From assembly GCA_001661515.1 (NCBI GenBank), contig LUVW01000012.1:1-64000 (forward strand): a stretch of DNA of 64,000 bases. The letters run 5' to 3'. A program made the translations under genes and the position numbers. Under the pieces are notes generated by a model. That model was not told where the DNA came from and searched no databases. It saw only the letters and a list, made by a program, of their open reading frames with translations. The stretch comes from Capniomyces stellatus (Eukaryota > Kickxellomycota > Harpellomycetes > Harpellales > Legeriomycetaceae). Shown in pieces: positions 34,236 to 45,854 of the stretch; the first letter of the stretch is position 1; each line of letters starts with the position of its first letter.

Positions 34236-35816
34236 TTAAGAAAACACAGATAAAATCTTGGTCTTCCAGGTGCTGTTCTCCTCAGAATGGTTGACAAATC
34301 CTTGTGTAACATACGAGTCGGTTTCCAGATCCATTTCCATAAGATTCACCAACTTGGTTCTCTTAATTAGTTTGTAAACAACAAGCAGAAGTATGAACAC
34401 TGGGATTCCAATATAGCTCTTAACAAAATCAAGTGGGACAAATCCATCCTCGCCGATAACTGAGCTATAGCCTTGTGCTATCAGTACAAAGAACAAAAAG
34501 AAAAATGCAAACATTGGTCCATATGGGTAGAGTCCAGACCTGTATGGCAAATCTTTCAATGAGTACCCCTGCATGACGTAAGCCCTGCGGAATCTCCAAT
34601 GAGTAAAGAGAATTCCCAACCATGCAATAAATCCTGCAACACCTGAAATGCTTAATAGCCAGGTATACACATCTTGGTTTCCAATGTACGAGACTCCGCA
34701 TAAAGCAGCAGCTAAGAAGGTGTTGACGAGAAGTGAAGGTAGTGGATTACCACCCTTTGTAACTCGGGACAAAAACTTTGGCGCGCTCTTTTCCAATGAA
34801 AGTGCATAAAGCGTACGTGTGGTAAGGTAGAGCCCTGAGTTTCCTGCTGACAAAACCGATGTTAGAATGACTGCGTTCATAATGTGTGCTGCTGGTGCAA
34901 TTCCTGCCTTTCTGAATACAATTACAAATGGCGATTGAGCAAGGTTGTCAACATCTGAGCTAAGCAGACTCTCGTCGTCGTATTTAACAATCAGTCCAAT
35001 CAAAAAGATAGACAGGACATAGAACAGCAAAATACGCCAGAAAATCGATCTGATCGCCTTTGGCACGTCTTTTGATGGGTTGGATGATTCACCTGCTGTG
35101 ATACCAATAATCTCTGTACCTTGGAATGAGAATCCAGCAATGATAAACACCGAAACAAACCCGCCAAATCCATTATGGAAAGGTCCGCCATCATATGACC
35201 AGTTATCAAAGCCATAGTTAACTCCGCCAATCCAGCCTGCTGCTACACAGATACCAACGATGATAAAAATAACGATTGTAACCACCTTGATGAGCGACAA
35301 CCAGAACTCGGACTCTGCAAATCCACGGGCACCAATCATATTAGATAAGAATACGATTACCAAAAGCGTAATAGGCCAAACTACGTCATTGACGTTAGGC
35401 AGCCAATACTTCATGATGATACCGGCAGCAACCATGTCAGTCGCAGTGGTAACAACCCACGAGTACCAGTAGTTGTAGGCAACAGCAAAACCGAATGCAG
35501 GGTCGACGAATCTGATTGCGAAGGCGTTGAATGAACCTGGAATTGGCATGTATGTAGATATTTCTGCGAGCGAGGTCATTACAAAAAACACGGCCAAACC
35601 TGTCAATATATATGCGAGAAGCGATCCAGCGGGTCCAGCTGCGCTCAGCGACTCTCCCGAAGCGACAAACAGACCTGTTCCGATTGTACCGCCAACAGCA
35701 ATCATAGTCATATGTCTGCTGGACATTGCTCTGTTAAGCTTGCTTGCTCCATTTCTATTGTTCTTTTCATCATCGTAGCCATTTTCCACGGCTATAGAAG
35801 TATCTGCTTTCCCCAT
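34236..35816 (-). CDS. Amino-acid permease, YAT family (copy B)
   Basis: Single exon, 526 residues, the same length as copy A. It starts MGKADTSIAVENGYD and carries the family signature 'RHMTMIAVGGTIGTGLFVAS' and the same twelve-segment layout, ending 'ENSTWKTKILSVFS'. Its middle part matches copy A almost without change from 'IGARGFAESEFWLSL' to 'SRVTKGGNP', including silent sites, while the last third is clearly divergent. This patchwork points to recent gene conversion between the inverted copies. Divergence is greatest around segments 4-5 and 9-10, so substrate preference may differ. No intron is needed in the coding sequence. Confidence 0.93.
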   Translation of the reverse strand: MGKADTSIAVENGYDDEKNNRNGASKLNRAMSSRHMTMIAVGGTIGTGLFVASGESLSAAGPAGSLLAYILTGLAVFFVMTSLAEISTYMPIPGSFNAFAIRFVDPAFGFAVAYNYWYSWVVTTATDMVAAGIIMKYWLPNVNDVVWPITLLVIVFLSNMIGARGFAESEFWLSLIKVVTIVIFIIVGICVAAGWIGGVNYGFDNWSYDGGPFHNGFGGFVSVFIIAGFSFQGTEIIGITAGESSNPSKDVPKAIRSIFWRILLFYVLSIFLIGLIVKYDDESLLSSDVDNLAQSPFVIVFRKAGIAPAAHIMNAVILTSVLSAGNSGLYLTTRTLYALSLEKSAPKFLSRVTKGGNPLPSLLVNTFLAAALCGVSYIGNQDVYTWLLSISGVAGFIAWLGILFTHWRFRRAYVMQGYSLKDLPYRSGLYPYGPMFAFFFLFFVLIAQGYSSVIGEDGFVPLDFVKSYIGIPVFILLLVVYKLIKRTKLVNLMEMDLETDSYVTQGFVNHSEENSTWKTKILSVFS

Positions 35817-38486
35817 TCTTGAAAAAAAGCTGTGTAGAACGGGTATTATATGTGATATCAGTACTGATATTAGTTAAATGATGTGTGCGTAATAGTATTG
35901 CCAGATAGTATAGTTTTTACTCACTGATACCAGAACAATGTCACACTTTTCTATTATAAAAAAATATAAAAAAAACAATACAGAAAGATTGACCGACCGT
36001 ATCTAAATCGTAGAAAGTATTTTTCAGTTTGTGATTCTCTGCTGTTATCTTTATACGTTTCTTGCTTCTCAACTTCTAGAATACTTACCTACCATTTTCA
36101 TCTTTTTTTTACACTTTAGCTTTTTTTGATCATTTGGCAGAGTTGGTTAAAATCGTTTAGCTAAAAAAAAACAATTTCTCTGACCAAACGAAATCAATAT
36201 ATCGAGCTATTTGGTTTATTGATGACAAAATAAACAATTTCTTAAACTCATTGGTCTTGCTGCAGCTTTGCTTTAATTTATTTTTATCCTCCATCCATCC
36301 TTCCATTGATTTTTTTCTTCTTTTTGCAGGTTTCTTTTATCCTTTTTAAACTATCACAGCTATTTGCTCTTTTTGATCAATAAGGATTGTAATTTGAACA
36401 TGGTAAAAAAAAATTTTTTTTAGCGCAATTTTATTTAAATCGCTATAAATATTATTTAATATCCAATAAACTTTGACATTTTTCAGGACGAATTTAACTA
36501 TTGTTTAAATTTTTTTTTTTTACACCATTCTATCAAATTGGTTGGATTTATAAATCCAAATTAAATTAATGCACTATAACCAAGTTTGTTACTAACAGAC
36601 TTAACTGCTATGTTCTCACCATCAATCAAATTTAGAGCTGGGATAAATTAGTTGCGACTTTTTTCACGCTTTAGTGTCTAAAAAAATGCATCGACTAAAC
36701 CTGTACTCGAAATTAATCGATGGTGATGGTCTTTGAGTCAATTTAGTTGATTACCCTAGATTTCAGCGGTGTTTTTTTTAAATTAATTTATTAACTATTT
36801 TTTTAAACTTTTATTCGACTATTTCAAAGTAAAGGATGTCGATTTTACTGATTATTTTAGCGTCTCAACGCAACTTTATACTCTGTAATAACCGATTCTT
36901 TTTGAACAGTAGTGACTTTGAAAGCCATTCCCGGATAACACTTAACACGCACAAGTGCAATAATTTATTTTACCTATCTGTAATGTTTGCCTTATTATAA
37001 ACTCTGCCCCCAAGGCTTTGTAATTTTGGGGGTATGTCGCTTGATAATGTTCTAAACTGGACCAAACAAAACCAAAATACTTTTACGTACAATGATTCGA
37101 ATGGTCCAAGTTCGTTTGTCATTAGTGGCCAAGTAGCCAATAATATCGTGTTTGTGCCAAAAATTGCGTTGCAGATTCTTTTCTGCTCGTATTAACTAAT
37201 CCATCTTAATTTCAGTACTTTTTTTTTTTTTTTTGGCTTTCCCCATTTCAAATTTGGTTTGTTCTTATCGTGATATCTGGCCTATCTGTTTTTTTTCCTT
37301 TGTACTTTAGCCAACTTTGTATAAAAACAAAAAGCAAGTCAATTTCTAGTATAGTCATTTTGCTGAACCTCCTTGAAATGGTGACAATTTTTTATTGTTT
37401 CTATTTCAAAAAAGTCGATAAAGTGGACAATTTAGTGGTGTTGAAGTTAATTACTAAATTTTTTAAAACGTATGATCTTATTTACCGAGAGTTAAGTGAA
37501 AAAAAATAGAGTTAAATGAGTTTATTAAACTGATAATGTAAACTAAAAGAACTAGCAATGGCTACCGCTTTAGTGATGGTTGTGATTTGCCCATCAAGTT
37601 TCGAATAGTATTATTGTGCATAAACTTTGTGTGACTAATTAATATACTCACATAACGTAATTCCATATCAGAGACAACCGTACTGAGGCCTCAGAAAGAT
37701 ATAAACATATCTTCTTTTTTACTTCTGGGACACAAGGATTGTTTCAACCTAATAGTGTTTTATTGGAAATGGAAATGCCAATACGCTCTAAACTTTGCAA
37801 AAGGTATTTGCTAGACATCCCTAAACATTTATATCTTGACGACAAGTGACAACTGTGCTGTGATGCTTTAAAAAGTTCATTTCAGTTCAAGCTACAAAAA
37901 TTTGGCTATATTCGACATTACTTGACTGACCAATAAGTTGAAATATTGGAAAGTACATATAACTGATGCTAGACCTGCTTTCATCAATAGCTTGTGCGTG
38001 GTTTCTAAATACAGATCATACAATACTCTTTCCGAGTTATGGCAAATGTGTAACCATACAGGTATATGCCATGTCAGTTGTACAAACATAAAGTAAAACA
38101 AATGCAATCGTATCAAGTGATTGGTTTTGAATGGTTGTGTTTTATTGTGCTGATTATGTGTATGTATAAAAGGTAGCAGTGTGATATAGTATAGTATAAA
38201 TTTACACATTTGAAAAGATATAGACATGCAACATAGGAATAGTTGAGACTGGTTTAAAACGAGCATTCCAAAAGGGGGAGCGCTTTTAGTTAAAAACAAG
38301 TCTTTTTGATGAAGAAGGCGAAAGGTCTAGCGAAGAGTGCGAGAAGGCTACATAAAGTTGGTAAAAATGCGTCAAAAAAACTTGATTATTAACATATCAA
38401 ACCCATAAATACAATTTAAATGTGCAAAGTCCATAAAAAAAATAACTGCAAAGCGGTGTTCAACCAGGATTGTATTTAAAGCAGCA
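35817..38486. other. Intergenic, 2.7 kb
   Basis: Between the permease B start codon and the CDK7 stop codon. AT-rich with many A and T tracts. A donor-like GTAAGT occurs on the minus strand near 36081-36088 after a short ATG frame and could belong to a 5' untranslated intron of permease B. A 135-codon open frame (38299..37892, minus) shows no family features. Nothing else is recognised. Confidence 0.4.
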
Positions 38487-40290
38487 CTACATATATTGTA
38501 TAGTTTTACCCTCAGCGAGCTTTCTCTTCCGCTCTTCCTTTTCTTGCTCAGTTTCCTCTATCGGCTTGGTGATTTTAGGTAGATTTTCATGGTGGGTAGG
38601 AACAGGCAGGTCGGTGAAGTAGGGATGATTTAGGGCTTGGAACGCGGTTATACGCTTTAGCGGGTCATAGCACATCATTTTGCTTAGCAAATCCAGAGCA
38701 TCTGGACTAGCAGCGGTAAATAGTGAGCTAAACATTGTTTTGGGGTATTTTTTCATCTCTACATAGTCAGGAAGCTTCGACATCCCCTATTAACCAAATA
38801 AAGGCATATGGGCACTTTAAGTTTAACGATTAACATATTTTTAATTTAAATTCTAAAATCCATATAAAAGCCAAGTATCAATTTTAAAATTACCGGCCAG
38901 TCTTCTTCAGTAGGAGTACCCAGGGCCCGAAATGTGGTGTTGAGTTGGTCCACATCAGATTCTCCTGGAAGGTAAGGCGTTCTTAACATAAGTTCGGCAA
39001 AAATGCATCCAATTGCCCAGATATCAACAGCGCCAGTGTAGTGTTTGGCTCCGAATAACAGCTCAGGAGACCGATACCAACTATTTTACATAATAATATT
39101 GGGTAAAAGTTAATACCACCTCAGTATACTAACAACATCCGTTTTGATATAGTTCAAGTTAAATCTGCCCTGTTTTAAACCAAAAAGCTCATTTCTTTTT
39201 GATAAAAAAACAAAATAAAGAAAAGACTTAATTAGTAAATGCGATGGATTAGTTACCGAGTTACAGTTTGTGAGGTCATTGCCAGTGATGCATCTCCATA
39301 ATCCCTAGCCAAACCAAAATCTGCAAGTTTAAGTTGCCCGGTAACTGATATCAGCAAATTGTTAGGCTTCATATCCTATATCAATAGCGTATGTTTATTT
39401 GTTGTTGCTGAGACTTTTATTGTATCGTATCGCATTGCTTCATTATAATTTACTTGTTAGATAGCTGATAACACATTTATACGTATATGTATACACATCA
39501 AAGGGTGGAGCGAATCTTACTCTATGCAGAATCCAGCTTTGGTGGCAGTGGTATAGCCCCCTTAGCGCCATAAGCATCCAGCTTTTTATATCAGCAGCCA
39601 TAAACACCAAGTTTTTATCTTTAATTATCAACTCCAGATCTGTTTCCAGGTATTCTATAACCAAATTGAGGTTTTTCTTGTGCGAGAAAACGTCTATGAG
39701 CTATGTATTAAAGTGTTTTTTTACAGGCTGTGTTATGTAGGAATCTTTGTGAGTCGAGTGGCTTAGCCATTCGCTATAAAGAATATGATACTTTACCAAT
39801 CCAATAGCATATAATATTTTATGTTGGTTGGTAGTAAAGATTCGCTACCTCAATGACATTTGGATGCTTCAACTCTCGCAATGCTTTAACTTCTCTAATC
39901 GCAGACATGTCTAACCCATTCTTCATGTCACCAACTTTTATTTTCTTTATCGCTACTTTCCTACCAGTTTTGGAATCAAAGCCTATTTTACATTGCTCAA
40001 TTTTAAAAAAGAACTTTTTTTCTTCCAATTTACTCTGCATACTTTTACAATAAAAGGCAAAGGAAAACGGCTTTTTCAATACACATTATTATGCTTTTCA
40101 TTTAGAGATTCAACTACTAACTTGATCAAATATTAAATATTTTGGTTATTGTTATATCCTTTTAATCAAGAACACATGTTTTACCCAAGTAAACAACGGC
40201 ATAAGTTCCTTCTCCCAGCTTTTTGTCTTTTTTGTACCTGAATTCGGTCTCCTTGTTTAGGTCTTCCCCAAAAATTGGCTTTTGCGGCAT
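38487..40290 (-). CDS. KIN28: CDK7/Kin28 kinase (TFIIH, CDK-activating kinase)
   Basis: Catalytic subunit of the TFIIH kinase module, which phosphorylates the RNA polymerase II C-terminal domain and, in many eukaryotes, activates other CDKs. Exons are 40290..40185, 39982..39849, 39700..39521, 39375..39257, 39080..38894 and 38786..38487, joining to 341 residues (human CDK7 has 346). Visible motifs are Gly-loop '[12 protein letters not shown]', catalytic 'VAIKKIKV', cyclin-binding helix '[13 protein letters not shown]' (as in Kin28), 'HRDMKPNN' (residues 139-146), '[11 protein letters not shown]' (157-167) and T-loop '[20 protein letters not shown]' with Thr174 in the place of human Thr170. Then come '[20 protein letters not shown]' and '[10 protein letters not shown]'. 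The active HRD has Met where most CDKs have Leu. All splices restore kinase consensus residues. The neighbours are permeases; no functional link is evident. Confidence 0.94.
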
Positions 40291-42262
40291 CCTGTTGCTT
40301 TTCTTTTCTTTGTTTTGACCTTCCTTTTCTTAATTTTGTCAAAAGATGGCTTTCTGGCTACAGAAAATAGTTTTGTTTTGAATTCTTTAATTGTCCAAAT
40401 TTGAGTATCCGAACTCTGAAACAATATCCAATTTTGATTCCAAAGTCAAGAAACAAAAACAAAAACAAAGAACAATTTCGCTGGGTTACCTTTGCTTTTG
40501 TATAAATTAATAGCAAATCTTGATTTTTTCGGTGTCTAAACTTGCTTGCTCCCTGGTGCTAAATAATATACAGTGTCATGTGTATTTCTACCAACTATAA
40601 CCTCTGATATAAAAATGTTGGATTTAGTTATTTGTATTTGACAAATAGTTCTCATAAAGTACTGTTTTGTTTCGTTTGCTTTACTCGCTGTCACAATATC
40701 GTTTCACTGTTTATTTTGTTTTATTACTTATTTTTTTCATTTTACAATACTAAAGTGGAAAAATAAATAAAGCAATTACACCTAAAACAAACTATATAAC
40801 CAGCTAAAATTCTTCCCACTACTTTTGTTTTGAACTGTTTCGATTTGTTTAAATTCGATTTGATAAACTTCGTTTACTCGATTATGATTATAAATTCTAC
40901 GTTTGCAAGACATAATATATAATCCAGAATTGCTAACAAATAATACTATGTATCTTAAAGGTAACAGCGTTACTACAGGATATACTGTACGCTCTTCCAA
41001 CAGACTTGAAACATCCAATCTTAACACAGCATGGTGTATGTGACGGTGCTAATGATTCATAAACATCGAAATAGTGATCAAGTCGATGTCAGTACATGCA
41101 TTGATAAATCCAGGTGCATATATATTTCCCCAATAGCTGCTGTGCTCTCAATATATAAGGATGTGTAAACCTGTTCAGACCTTTGATTAATTTAAAGCAG
41201 CTAAGCTGCTGCTATATCACAACACAATCTTGACTCGGTCTATGACTCAAATAAGATTCTGCCTATTATAGCATCTATTGTGGTTCTAAATTTGCGAGTA
41301 AAAGAGGACATTAGTGTATTGTTTTATCAAAATCAAGTTATTCTGTTTGCCAGAAAAGTACTTTGGCAATATGTTAATGTTGAGGTTGTCGACATTTCCA
41401 TCCAGGCTCCCGAGGCAAGTGCCAGTAGCTATTCTTTAAGGTATAGTCCAAGTTCAGAACGATGCATATACTTGTAGCTCGATAAGCCAACGCTAAATCA
41501 CAAATTTATATTGTCCCAAGTCGGTTAATTACATATTGATGGTGAGCAAAAGCGATACTGAGACCAGTTACAGCTTTTGATGTGTGGCTATGATGATGTA
41601 CATATTGGCCAATAAACTGATTGGCTCGCAGGTTTGTTTTTGTTTTATTCAACCTTACAGGTTTATCTTTGATTTGTTTGGTTCGAGGTTTGATTGCGTT
41701 TTTATAAATATAGAAAATACGTTTCTTGGGAGGTAAATGGGCAGAGGTACGTAGCTGGTTATACATACTATTCTAAATAGAATATCGGCATGCTACAATG
41801 GTGTAACTATACACACTTGCTTTTGTTTGTTTGTTTTTATTAGGAAAACGTAAAAGCAGCAAACGAATATAGCGACCAAAAAAACAAAAAAAGATGAGGA
41901 AAAAGAGTAAAAAAAAAAAAAAGTAAAAATGAGCATAGTACAAAATGACAACCAACTTGTTTATATACTAACATTGGCGTTGTTTAGATAATAAAGAAGC
42001 ATTACTATTTTATCCATCGACATTAATTATTAATATACAACACTGCCTTCTAACATTTATTGAGGTTTCCAATTGAGCAGTACTTTTCATTTCTCAACCA
42101 AGAGCAGCAAAAAAATAAACATAAAAGCAATCCAGATATAAAGGTGGAGATAACATACTACAGTCGGTTCTTACTAGAAGAAAAGACAAAAAAAAGAAAC
42201 TTTCTATAGCACTCCAATAATAACTCACAGTAATAGGACTGCTGTGCTTCCGAAAGTTTTGA
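40291..42262. other. Intergenic, 2 kb, divergent promoters
   Basis: Between the start codons of CDK7 (minus) and permease C (plus), so it must hold both promoters. AT-rich. Open frames of 65-86 codons on both strands show no protein features I recognise. No RNA gene is seen. Confidence 0.4.
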
Positions 42263-43852
42263 ATGTCAATCAAGCCCAATATGGAAGGTCCAGCCGAATC
42301 AGAGAGTTCGCTCAACTCAAGTGAAACAAAGAGTAGCAAAAGAGACAAATCTTTGAAGCGTAGCTTAAAGGGTAGGCATATATCTATGATAGCAATAGGC
42401 GGGACAATTGGTACAGGGTTGTTTGTGTCGTCAGGGGTTGCTATTAGCAACGCAGGACCAGGTGGCTCGTTGGTGGGCTACATAATCACTGGCATCTTGT
42501 CGTACTTTATACTAACGTCGCTTGCTGAGATGTCATCATATATGCCAATACCAGGGTCGTTCAATTCATTTGCAGACAGGTTTGTCGATCCTGCTTTTGG
42601 GTTTACAATGTCGTGGTTTTACTTGTTCAACTGGGTGATTACGGTTTCAGCGGACTTGTACGTGTTTGGGATAGTAGTAAACTTCTGGTTACCGAATACA
42701 AACCCTATTTTCTTTGGGCTATGTGTGGTTGTTATAATCGCCATTATAAATATTATAGGCGTCCGGGAGTATGCGGAGGTGGAGTTTATAATTTCGGTTG
42801 TTAAAATAATTACAGTGGTAGCATTTCTCGTTATAGGGATATGTGTCGCTTCTGGCTGGATTGGGGGTCATACTTATGGGTTTGAAAACTGGACTTATCG
42901 AGACGGACCGTTCAACAACGGTGTTCTAGGCGTTATAAATGTATTTGTATATGCTGGATACTCCTACCAAGGCACAGAAATCATTGGAGTAACATCTGGC
43001 GAGTCAAAAAACCCTTCAAGGGATGTGCCCAGGGCTATACGGTCGATTTTCTGGAGAATCTTGTTTTTCTACACATCTTGCATATTCTTAATAGGCCTAA
43101 TAGTCAAGTACGACAACAAAAGTCTGGCAAGCAGCTCAAAAGACACTGTTATTAAATCGCCATTTGTGATAGTATTCCAATTGGCAGGAATAGGCGCCGC
43201 TGTTCATATCATGAACACGATAATACTAGTTGCAGCGTTGTCAGCATGCAACTCTGGACTCTACCTGGCCACACGAACCCTATACACGTTGTCAAAAGAG
43301 AAAAAGGCTCCAGCTATTTTCTCTGTGCTTTCAAAAAGAGGTACACCTGTCTACTCTGTTATAGGATGTGTAGTCATATCCACGGGGATTTACTTATTTA
43401 GCCTAGTTGGGGGAAACAAGCTATACACCACTCTGATAACCATCTCTGGTGTTACCGGATTCTTCTCTTGGTTCGGTTTGTTGCTATCTCTCTGGAGGTT
43501 TCGAAGAGCTTATGTGGCCAAAGGGTATTTGCTAAACGATCTCCCATATCAAGCGGCCTTATACCCATTTGGACCGTTTTTTGCTTTTGTTTTTATAATA
43601 TTCATAATTCTGGCACAAGGAAATGGTTCCTTTATGGGTGGTAGGTTTGACGCCGGGGACTTTATTTTGTGCTACTTTGAAATACCCCTTTTTATCATTA
43701 TATTTGTAACATACAAGCTCATAAAAAAGACCAAAATGGTTCCTCTGACCTCAATGGACCTGGAAACGGATAGCTACATCCAGCAGGGATTTTTAAACCA
43801 CAGAGAGGATACATCATCTTTGATTTCAAAGATCGTATCCGTGCTCTTATAG
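42263..43852 (+). CDS. Amino-acid permease, YAT family (copy C)
   Basis: Single exon, 529 residues. It has the family signature 'RHISMIAIGGTIGTGLFVSS', twelve hydrophobic segments, 'SYQGTEIIGVTSGESKNPSR' followed by 'DVPRAIRSIFWRI', and a C-terminal 'MDLETDSYIQQGF' tail. It is clearly homologous to copies A and B but diverged throughout and shows none of the near-identical tract they share, so it is an older paralogue. A Met at residue 7 offers an alternative start. Codon use looks more A/T-ending at third positions than the conserved tract of A and B. Amino-acid uptake at the plasma membrane is the likely role; specificity is unknown. Confidence 0.93.
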   Translation: MSIKPNMEGPAESESSLNSSETKSSKRDKSLKRSLKGRHISMIAIGGTIGTGLFVSSGVAISNAGPGGSLVGYIITGILSYFILTSLAEMSSYMPIPGSFNSFADRFVDPAFGFTMSWFYLFNWVITVSADLYVFGIVVNFWLPNTNPIFFGLCVVVIIAIINIIGVREYAEVEFIISVVKIITVVAFLVIGICVASGWIGGHTYGFENWTYRDGPFNNGVLGVINVFVYAGYSYQGTEIIGVTSGESKNPSRDVPRAIRSIFWRILFFYTSCIFLIGLIVKYDNKSLASSSKDTVIKSPFVIVFQLAGIGAAVHIMNTIILVAALSACNSGLYLATRTLYTLSKEKKAPAIFSVLSKRGTPVYSVIGCVVISTGIYLFSLVGGNKLYTTLITISGVTGFFSWFGLLLSLWRFRRAYVAKGYLLNDLPYQAALYPFGPFFAFVFIIFIILAQGNGSFMGGRFDAGDFILCYFEIPLFIIIFVTYKLIKKTKMVPLTSMDLETDSYIQQGFLNHREDTSSLISKIVSVLL

Positions 43853-44208
43853 AAACCAAAAATAAATAAATGAAATGAAAACCCACGCAACCCACAACAA
43901 CAACCACAAAGTTGCATCTTGTTTCACAATTTAGCTTTACTTATTTCCAGTACCTATTTAGTTGTTAATTATCTACACTTTGCCTTTATATACATTTTTT
44001 AACGAGTCAAACTTTGCAATATTTATTTAAATAATAAAAAAAAACATTGCAATATCTGATTTTGTTCCTAATTGTGCACAAACCAAAGCACAGCATTATT
44101 AATAAAACACGAAGGCCTTGTACAAGCAAGAGTCTCGAAAAGAGTTATTGGAAATCTAGACTTCATTTGTTTAATTACTTTTTAAAATGGAAGGATTAAG
44201 AGTTGGTG
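43853..44208. other. Convergent intergenic region
   Basis: 356 bases between the stop codons of permease C (plus) and the BLOC1S6-like gene (minus). It contains an A-run near 44036-44044 and AATAAA-like motifs near 43861 and 44030. No coding content is seen. Confidence 0.45.
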
Positions 44209-45167
44209 CTAGTCAATTTTGAGGATCCGAGCCTTGCGTTTTGGCTTGACTTTAATTTTCACTACATTTGAGGGAGCAGCGACATTGTCGGTTACTGTTG
44301 GCTGTAATGGCGAACGCACATGTGTTGTATGTGGTAGGCTATGTTGGTGGTCGGGCCGGATCTGTGGCTGAGAAAGAGGCGCCACTGTCGTCAAATCTGA
44401 GTCGAAGGTGGTATCGGTGTTGTCAGTTTTGGGCATTTCGTTTAGCGAAAGATCAAGCGCAATTATGGGCGGAGCCTGGTTTTTGGGGTCTAGTTCGGGT
44501 AGGGTTGTTTTTAATATAGCGCCTGCGTTTTCAGCTGTTTTATAAGAACTAGGGGGTGTTCTATCCACTGCTACACCCTTGCTACTAGTGGAGGCACCAT
44601 TTTCAATCTTTTTTTTATATTCTTTTAGTCGGTTGGCTCTGGACGACAGATTCTGCGTTTTGGCTGATATGCTCAACATTCGCGACTTTAGGCTTTCAAT
44701 CTTAGAGACATAAACTGGCAACAGATCAATCTAGCTCAATTTAGTTGCATCAATTCAAAGTTAAATAAAACAAAACTAAACATCACGAAATTAGTTGTGG
44801 AATGTTCCAATATCCCAATTTATACGTTTAAAGATGAGCTAGGTTTGTATATTTATCAAACAGATAAAGTGAACGTATAGTGTTGGTATTAAAAAGAAGA
44901 TTACTATTTTTTGCTGTTCTGCGGAAATAAACTCAATGTTGACTAGCGAGTGGTGTTCAGAGGCCTTGTTTAAAAGAAGATCCACATACTCTCTATGTTT
45001 ATTTTTAGAAATGTTTTATTAACTCAATCAAAACTTGTTTAAACTCTCAACAATCCAACTGCGGTTAGTTTGATTTACCTTAGCTCGCTAATTTCATGCT
45101 GGTACTTGTTTAGAATAAGATTGTTTTTATAATGCCTAGTTTTAGACAAATTCGCTTCATCCTCCAT
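44209..45167 (-). CDS. BLOC1S6/pallidin-like coiled-coil protein
   Basis: Three exons (45167..45079, 44992..44905, 44730..44209) join to 232 residues. The first 120 residues are helical and coiled-coil-like: 'NLILNKYQHEISELREYVDL', then 'IDLLPVYVSKIESLKSRMLS' and 'ISAKTQNLSSRANRLKEYKK'. The pattern of an E-I-x-x-L helix, a Y-x-x-K-I segment, 'K..M..I..KT..L..RA..L' and then a lysine stretch resembles BLOC-1 subunit 6 (pallidin), a component of the complex that acts in endosome-to-lysosome traffic. The C-terminal half is Pro/Thr/Ser-rich and ends in a basic 'KIKVKPKRKARILKID' tail not known to me from pallidin. Splice signals are good and phases fit. A different small coiled-coil family is possible. 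It is divergent from the SET/MYND gene. Confidence 0.55.
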
Positions 45168-45854
45168 TCTATTATTGTACAAATTAATTTAAATCTAGTG
45201 GTACTCGTAGCCAAACAGTCTTGTCTCGAAAGCCGAATGAATTTTGTCAAAAAAAGTAGAGCATGAATAGCACAGTAACGTATGTTGTAAAGCTGGTGTT
45301 TATATAGTAACTATGTGCGAATTGGGGGTGAGTTTAGACAGAATAGGCTTTTCAGCTCAATTTAGCAAATAAATATTTCCTAACAGAATGAAAAGGTAAA
45401 AAGCAGTAAATATACATTAAACAGCCTTTGTTGTTGTTGTTGTTGTTTAGAGTGCAGCGTTGCAAAGACAATTTTACAATGAAGGAAACAGGCGTAAATG
45501 ATCCGGTCAAGGTATTGGACCAATTGGCGTACTTTTACTATAGCTATAATTGGCACTTTTTTTTTTGTATACAAAACTTTATTGTTGGCTCCGTATATTT
45601 ATTTATTTTCAATATTCAAATGTGGCGTTTAAGCGAGTAGAGAGCAAGCGTGTAGTTCAACAATGCCGAATGAGTTTAACTAAAAGATCAAATGACCAAC
45701 AATCAATAGATTTAAATACTATTGTTTTATTATTGAAGAGCGGTGTTTAGGATTTATTTGAGGCTGAGAGCAAATCTCAACGTTAAGCTCAAGCGTAGGT
45801 CGTTAAACAGCAGAGATTATTCAATAAAAGAGGTACTGAAGCCATAGCGAGGAA
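45168..45854. promoter_or_regulatory. Divergent promoter region, BLOC1S6-like / SET-MYND
   Basis: 687 bases between divergent start codons, so it must contain both promoters. A short GTT microsatellite lies at 45429..45447. A plus-strand frame with an ATG near 45479 followed by a donor-like GT could be an upstream exon or leader of the SET/MYND gene, but I cannot join it convincingly. Confidence 0.35.

Noticed and set aside
36065..36110. Short minus-strand ATG frame followed by GTAAGT upstream of permease B.
   Set aside because: No acceptor joins it in frame to the permease start; at most an untranslated leader intron.
37892..38299. 135-codon minus-strand frame downstream of permease B.
   Set aside because: Composition looks like translated AT-rich DNA, with no motifs and no splice partners.
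41681..41700. A GGTTCGAGGTTT stretch resembling a tRNA T-loop.
   Set aside because: No matching acceptor stem, anticodon arm or D-arm around it.
41506..41766. 86-codon minus-strand frame and neighbouring 65-codon plus-strand frame between CDK7 and permease C.
   Set aside because: Basic, low-information sequences without motifs or conserved splice structure.
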